Made by a program: the position numbers and the translations under genes | In this document: piece after piece, positions 31,187-33,373 of the stretch | Numbering within the stretch: the first letter of the stretch is position 1 | Layout: every line of letters starts with the position of its first letter | Notes under the pieces: generated by a model | Database searches by the model: none | Seen by the model: the letters and a program-made list of their open reading frames with translations, nothing else | What the model was told of the DNA's origin: nothing | Assembly: GCA_045615885.1 (NCBI GenBank) | Contig: JAZLFR010000039.1 | Span: 1-33,373 of the forward strand | DNA from: UBA1765 sp045615885 | Lineage (GTDB): Bacteria > Fibrobacterota > Fibrobacteria > Fibrobacterales > Fibrobacteraceae | Length of the DNA: 33,373 nucleotides | Direction: 5' to 3'

Positions 31187-32131
31187 TTACAGGCAATTCA
31201 CAATCACATCTACCATTACTTCTTTTTCTTCGGGCCTGGATTCTGCAATCATAATGGTCAAGGCGACAAGAGTTGCATCATCAATCGTCTTTTCACCATC
31301 CTTATAAAGCACTCCATTTCTATCTAAAAAGTAAAGGAACATGGTGGCTGCGATGCGCTTGTTTCCATCCCAAAAGCTATGGTTCTTTGTAACAAAGTAC
31401 AAAAGATTCGCTGCCTTTACCTGCCAAGACGGGTAAAGTTCAATTCCGTCAAACGTTTGGTAAATATCGCCAATGCTACCCTTGAAAGAATCATCCTTTT
31501 CTTTGCCAAACACATCGGATTTTTCCGAGAAGCTCATTTGATCAATAACCTGGCGACATTCCTCATAAGTCAAGACATAGGTCGGAGCTTCTCCACTAGG
31601 GCGAACAAGTGTCTGGTGATCATAGGAATCCAGCAGATCAAGGGCTTTTCCATAATTTTCAACAACAGAAAGCACCTGCGACGCATCCAAGGAATTCTTC
31701 GTGCGTTTCAACAGCTTTACGACCTGCCCTAAATCCTGCAAGCGCTTCTGATTTACAGCATAGCCTTTCAGCAAGTATTCCTTCAACACGCTACTAGCCC
31801 AGCGGCGAAACATAACGCCTTGTTTGCTTTTTACGCGGTAGCCTACGGAAATAATGACGTCGAGGTTGTAAAAATTGACCTCATGAACCTGAATTTTTCC
31901 AGAAATAGCGCCATGTCGAGTGGTAGTCTCAAATTTTGCGACAACCACTTCATTTTGCAATTCTTCCCTTAAAGCATTGTCAATATGCTTACGGATAGTC
32001 TTTGTATCACGACCAAATAAAGTTCCCATTTGATCGGCCGACAGCCACACCGTATCGCTTTCAAGACGAACATCCAGCTGGGTAGAACCGTCAGCAGTTT
32101 CGTAAATGAGAATGTTACCGTTACTATTCAT
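31187..32131 (-). CDS. RhuM-family protein with C-terminal Fic/Doc domain
   Basis: A 314-residue protein. The N-terminal half is of the RhuM (virulence RhuM) type, with YETADGSTQLDVRLESDTVWLSADQMGTLFGRD in pieces, a helix-turn-helix-like stretch, and the conserved NFYNLDVIISVGYRVKS. The C-terminal part is a Fic/Doc fold with complete catalytic motif HSFWDGNKR (251-259), so it should transfer AMP or phosphate to a target protein. A separate antitoxin gene is not visible. The start is set at 32131 by AGGAG (32143-32139); an ATG 30 bases upstream would add a Phe-rich peptide encoded by the terminator tail. Expression may be limited by the leader terminator at 32156-32178. Confidence 0.9.
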   Translation of the reverse strand: MNSNGNILIYETADGSTQLDVRLESDTVWLSADQMGTLFGRDTKTIRKHIDNALREELQNEVVVAKFETTTRHGAISGKIQVHEVNFYNLDVIISVGYRVKSKQGVMFRRWASSVLKEYLLKGYAVNQKRLQDLGQVVKLLKRTKNSLDASQVLSVVENYGKALDLLDSYDHQTLVRPSGEAPTYVLTYEECRQVIDQMSFSEKSDVFGKEKDDSFKGSIGDIYQTFDGIELYPSWQVKAANLLYFVTKNHSFWDGNKRIAATMFLYFLDRNGVLYKDGEKTIDDATLVALTIMIAESRPEEKEVMVDVIVNCL

Positions 32132-32155
32132 ACTATATCTCCTATAAAAAAAGAA

Positions 32156-32178
32156 AAACACCTGTTATTCAGGTGTTT
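32156..32178 (-). terminator. Terminator in the leader of the RhuM-Fic gene
   Basis: On the minus strand AAACACCTG pairs with CAGGTGTTT over nine bases with loop AATAA and is followed by TTCTTTTTTT. The ribosome-binding site of the downstream gene follows about 12 bases later. The only good promoter nearby (32205-32233) is upstream of it. Confidence 0.85.
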
Positions 32179-32204
32179 CGGAGACTATTCGCAACGCAGG
32201 AACA

Positions 32205-32233
32205 TTTATAGCAATAATGCAAAAAGCTGTAAA
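32205..32233 (-). promoter_or_regulatory. Sigma70-type promoter for the RhuM-Fic gene
   Basis: TTTACA (32233-32228), a 17-base spacer and TATAAA (32210-32205) on the minus strand form the best sigma70 match in the window. The transcript would start near 32198, run through the terminator hairpin, and reach the ATG at 32131 after roughly 65-70 bases. Confidence 0.7.
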
Positions 32234-32261
32234 GGCCCCAATTGTTAAAGTTTTGTAAAAG

Positions 32262-33164
32262 CTACAACTTCCAACTAAAGTCTTTTCCGCGGATTTCATT
32301 TTGCAAGGTCTCCCCCGCATTCACGACTGCACCAGGCAAAAGAATCACATTATCTAGCTTTGCGTTTTCGCCAACAACTGCACCGGCATTTACAACGGTA
32401 CCATTTTCCGCAGAGAAATTCTGTGTAACGTTTGCATCAATCCAGTTTTCAACCTTGAGTTCAGCAAGGCGAGCATTTACGGCATTTCGCAAGCCCTCAG
32501 GAGTGCCCATGTCGATCCATGTCGCATTCGCATCGCGATTAATGCAAATGAAGGGCCCTCGCCCTGCTTGAATCATGCGTTTCCAAAAGTCACGCACATC
32601 GCGTTCTTCTGCTCTGATTTCTTGCAAGACCTTTTTGCTGTACCAGGAAATTCCAGAGAATGTAGCCGTTTCGTCGGCAGCATCGCTTCCAAAGTTTTCG
32701 GCAAAGGTAAAGCGATTTGCAATGCCGCACAACTTGCCGTTACGAACTTGCAAGGTATTGACCTTGTTGAAGTCGCGAGCAAGAAGTGCAAATTCTGCGC
32801 CTGAATTGCGGGCCGCATTCACAAAGGCGTTCAAGTCAAAATTGCAATAGCAGTCGCCGTTCAAAATCAAAAGTTCATCGGCATCGCCTTCCGTTGCAAT
32901 GCGATGAATCGGGCCACCTGTACCTAAAATTTCAGGATACTCCACCCAGACTTTTTTAAAGCCAAGCTTTGCGCCTGCGGCCTCCAGTTGCGAAGCCAAA
33001 TGGTGTGCATTCGCATGGAGTTCCACATTGCCAAGAGTTTTAGCAAAGCGTACCTGATGCTCTAAAATAGAGGCATCGACAACAGGGACCAAAGGCTTTG
33101 GCATTTGATCCGTCAATGGGCGGAGTCTTGTGCCAAGGCCCGCAGCGAGAATGAGGATTTGCAT
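32262..33164 (-). CDS. Sugar-1-phosphate nucleotidyltransferase with hexapeptide-like C-terminus
   Basis: A 300-residue protein of the NTP-transferase family (MurU / mannose-1-phosphate guanylyltransferase / GlmU-like). The nucleotide-binding signature LAAGLGTRLRPLTDQMPKPL spans 6-25, followed by LILNGDCY with the metal-binding Asp near 103 and a TWIDMGTPEGL block. The last 60 residues have the periodic N-G-V-V-G-A pattern of a short left-handed beta-helix. The exact sugar is not readable; sugar activation for cell-wall or polysaccharide synthesis is the general role. TAAATTTG (33197-33190, minus strand) is a promoter-box candidate 25 bases before the ATG. No Shine-Dalgarno and no clear terminator were found. 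Confidence 0.85.
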   Translation of the reverse strand: MQILILAAGLGTRLRPLTDQMPKPLVPVVDASILEHQVRFAKTLGNVELHANAHHLASQLEAAGAKLGFKKVWVEYPEILGTGGPIHRIATEGDADELLILNGDCYCNFDLNAFVNAARNSGAEFALLARDFNKVNTLQVRNGKLCGIANRFTFAENFGSDAADETATFSGISWYSKKVLQEIRAEERDVRDFWKRMIQAGRGPFICINRDANATWIDMGTPEGLRNAVNARLAELKVENWIDANVTQNFSAENGTVVNAGAVVGENAKLDNVILLPGAVVNAGETLQNEIRGKDFSWKL

Positions 33165-33189
33165 AATATTTAATATTCCAGATTTTTTT

Positions 33190-33197
33190 CAAATTTA
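33190..33197 (-). promoter_or_regulatory. TAnnTTTG promoter box before the nucleotidyltransferase gene
   Basis: TAAATTTG on the minus strand, an exact consensus match in an AT-rich stretch, gives a leader of about 20 bases. Base composition makes a chance match possible. Confidence 0.4.
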
Positions 33198-33234
33198 AAA
33201 ATTTAATGTATTCAAAAAAAAGAAAGCCCCTTAT

Positions 33235-33373
33235 TGAACTGACCCCAAAAAGTTGGACAGTTTAAAATTAGGATAAAACAGCGTAATGAGTCCGGTATCT
33301 AACCGGGCTCATTCCTTTTAGGCGTGATTTAATCCGTTTATTGTTGTAGTACTCGATGTAGGTTTTGAGTTCC
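33235..33373 (-). mobile_element. End of an IS3-family (IS150-like) insertion sequence, cut by the window edge
   Basis: The terminal inverted-repeat sequence TGAACTGACCCCAAAAAG begins at 33235, typical of IS3/IS150-type ends. On the minus strand the end of the transposase gene reads in from the window edge. Only this end lies in the window; completeness of the element cannot be judged. Confidence 0.85.
33268..33373 (-). CDS. IS3-family transposase OrfB, C-terminal 34 residues (partial)
   Basis: The frame entering from the window edge reads ELKTYIEYYNNKRIKSRL followed by KGMSPVRYR and ends at the TAA at 33270-33268. The YI.YYN..RI...L.G.SP..YR pattern is the hallmark of the C-terminus of the DDE integrase (rve) domain of IS3-family OrfB. 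The catalytic residues lie outside the window. Confidence 0.88.
   Translation of the reverse strand, partial: ELKTYIEYYNNKRIKSRLKGMSPVRYRTHYAVLS

Noticed and set aside
32132..32161. An upstream ATG for the RhuM-Fic gene adding ten residues
   Set aside because: The added peptide is encoded by the terminator's T-run and the ribosome-binding site; AGGAG is correctly placed for the ATG at 32131.
1..33373. tRNA, rRNA or CRISPR loci
   Set aside because: Looked for tRNA-like T-loop words, rRNA segments and regularly spaced repeats by eye on both strands; none was convincing. A tRNA scan was not possible here.

Overview
The window looks like a piece of a Fibrobacter chromosome (Fibrobacteres, FCB group; a gut or rumen fibre degrader). 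The main evidence is two adjacent secreted GH26 mannanases that start with a CBM35-like module and end in a C-terminal sorting-type domain, a third large secreted protein with the same kind of tail, moderate-GC host genes, and promoters resembling the Bacteroidetes TAnnTTTG type. The genus is inferred from gene style, not proven here.

Layout. 1-2143: leuA (2-isopropylmalate synthase, minus strand) behind a leader that encodes a Leu-rich 23-residue peptide and a terminator with a competing antiterminator, i.e. a classical leucine attenuator. 2144-4543: secreted protein of unknown function. 4913-9460: an RND multidrug efflux pair (membrane-fusion lipoprotein, then inner-membrane transporter), split by 372 bases of palindromic and word-like repeats. 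9731-12811: a SIMPL-domain protein and monomeric NADP isocitrate dehydrogenase. 13018-17320: the mannanase pair, each followed or preceded by strong hairpins. 17442-22799: a one-strand run of housekeeping and stress genes (Hsp33, ThrH, THUMP-like methyltransferase, uracil-DNA glycosylase, membrane PP2C phosphatase).

23053 to about 32131 is an accessory or defence-type region: an AbiEi/AbiEii pair, a single-chain restriction-modification-specificity protein, a DUF4143 AAA ATPase, a Y-family polymerase with a small partner protein, a TrmJ-like rRNA/tRNA methyltransferase and a RhuM-Fic protein. It contains decayed gene fragments (about 22861-22998 and 27302-27415) and a predicted 84-nt structured RNA ending in a U-run (27075-27158) just upstream of the restriction-modification gene. 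The window ends in a sugar nucleotidyltransferase gene and the terminal part of an IS3-family element.

Regulatory themes worth attention: (1) the leucine attenuator; (2) intrinsic terminators lying inside the 5' leaders of the efflux operon and of the RhuM-Fic gene; (3) very short leaders with no Shine-Dalgarno on several genes behind a TAnnTTTG-like box; (4) degenerate word-like intergenic repeats, including an identical 17-mer at two distant sites. All functional calls are from reading the sequence; no database search was run.
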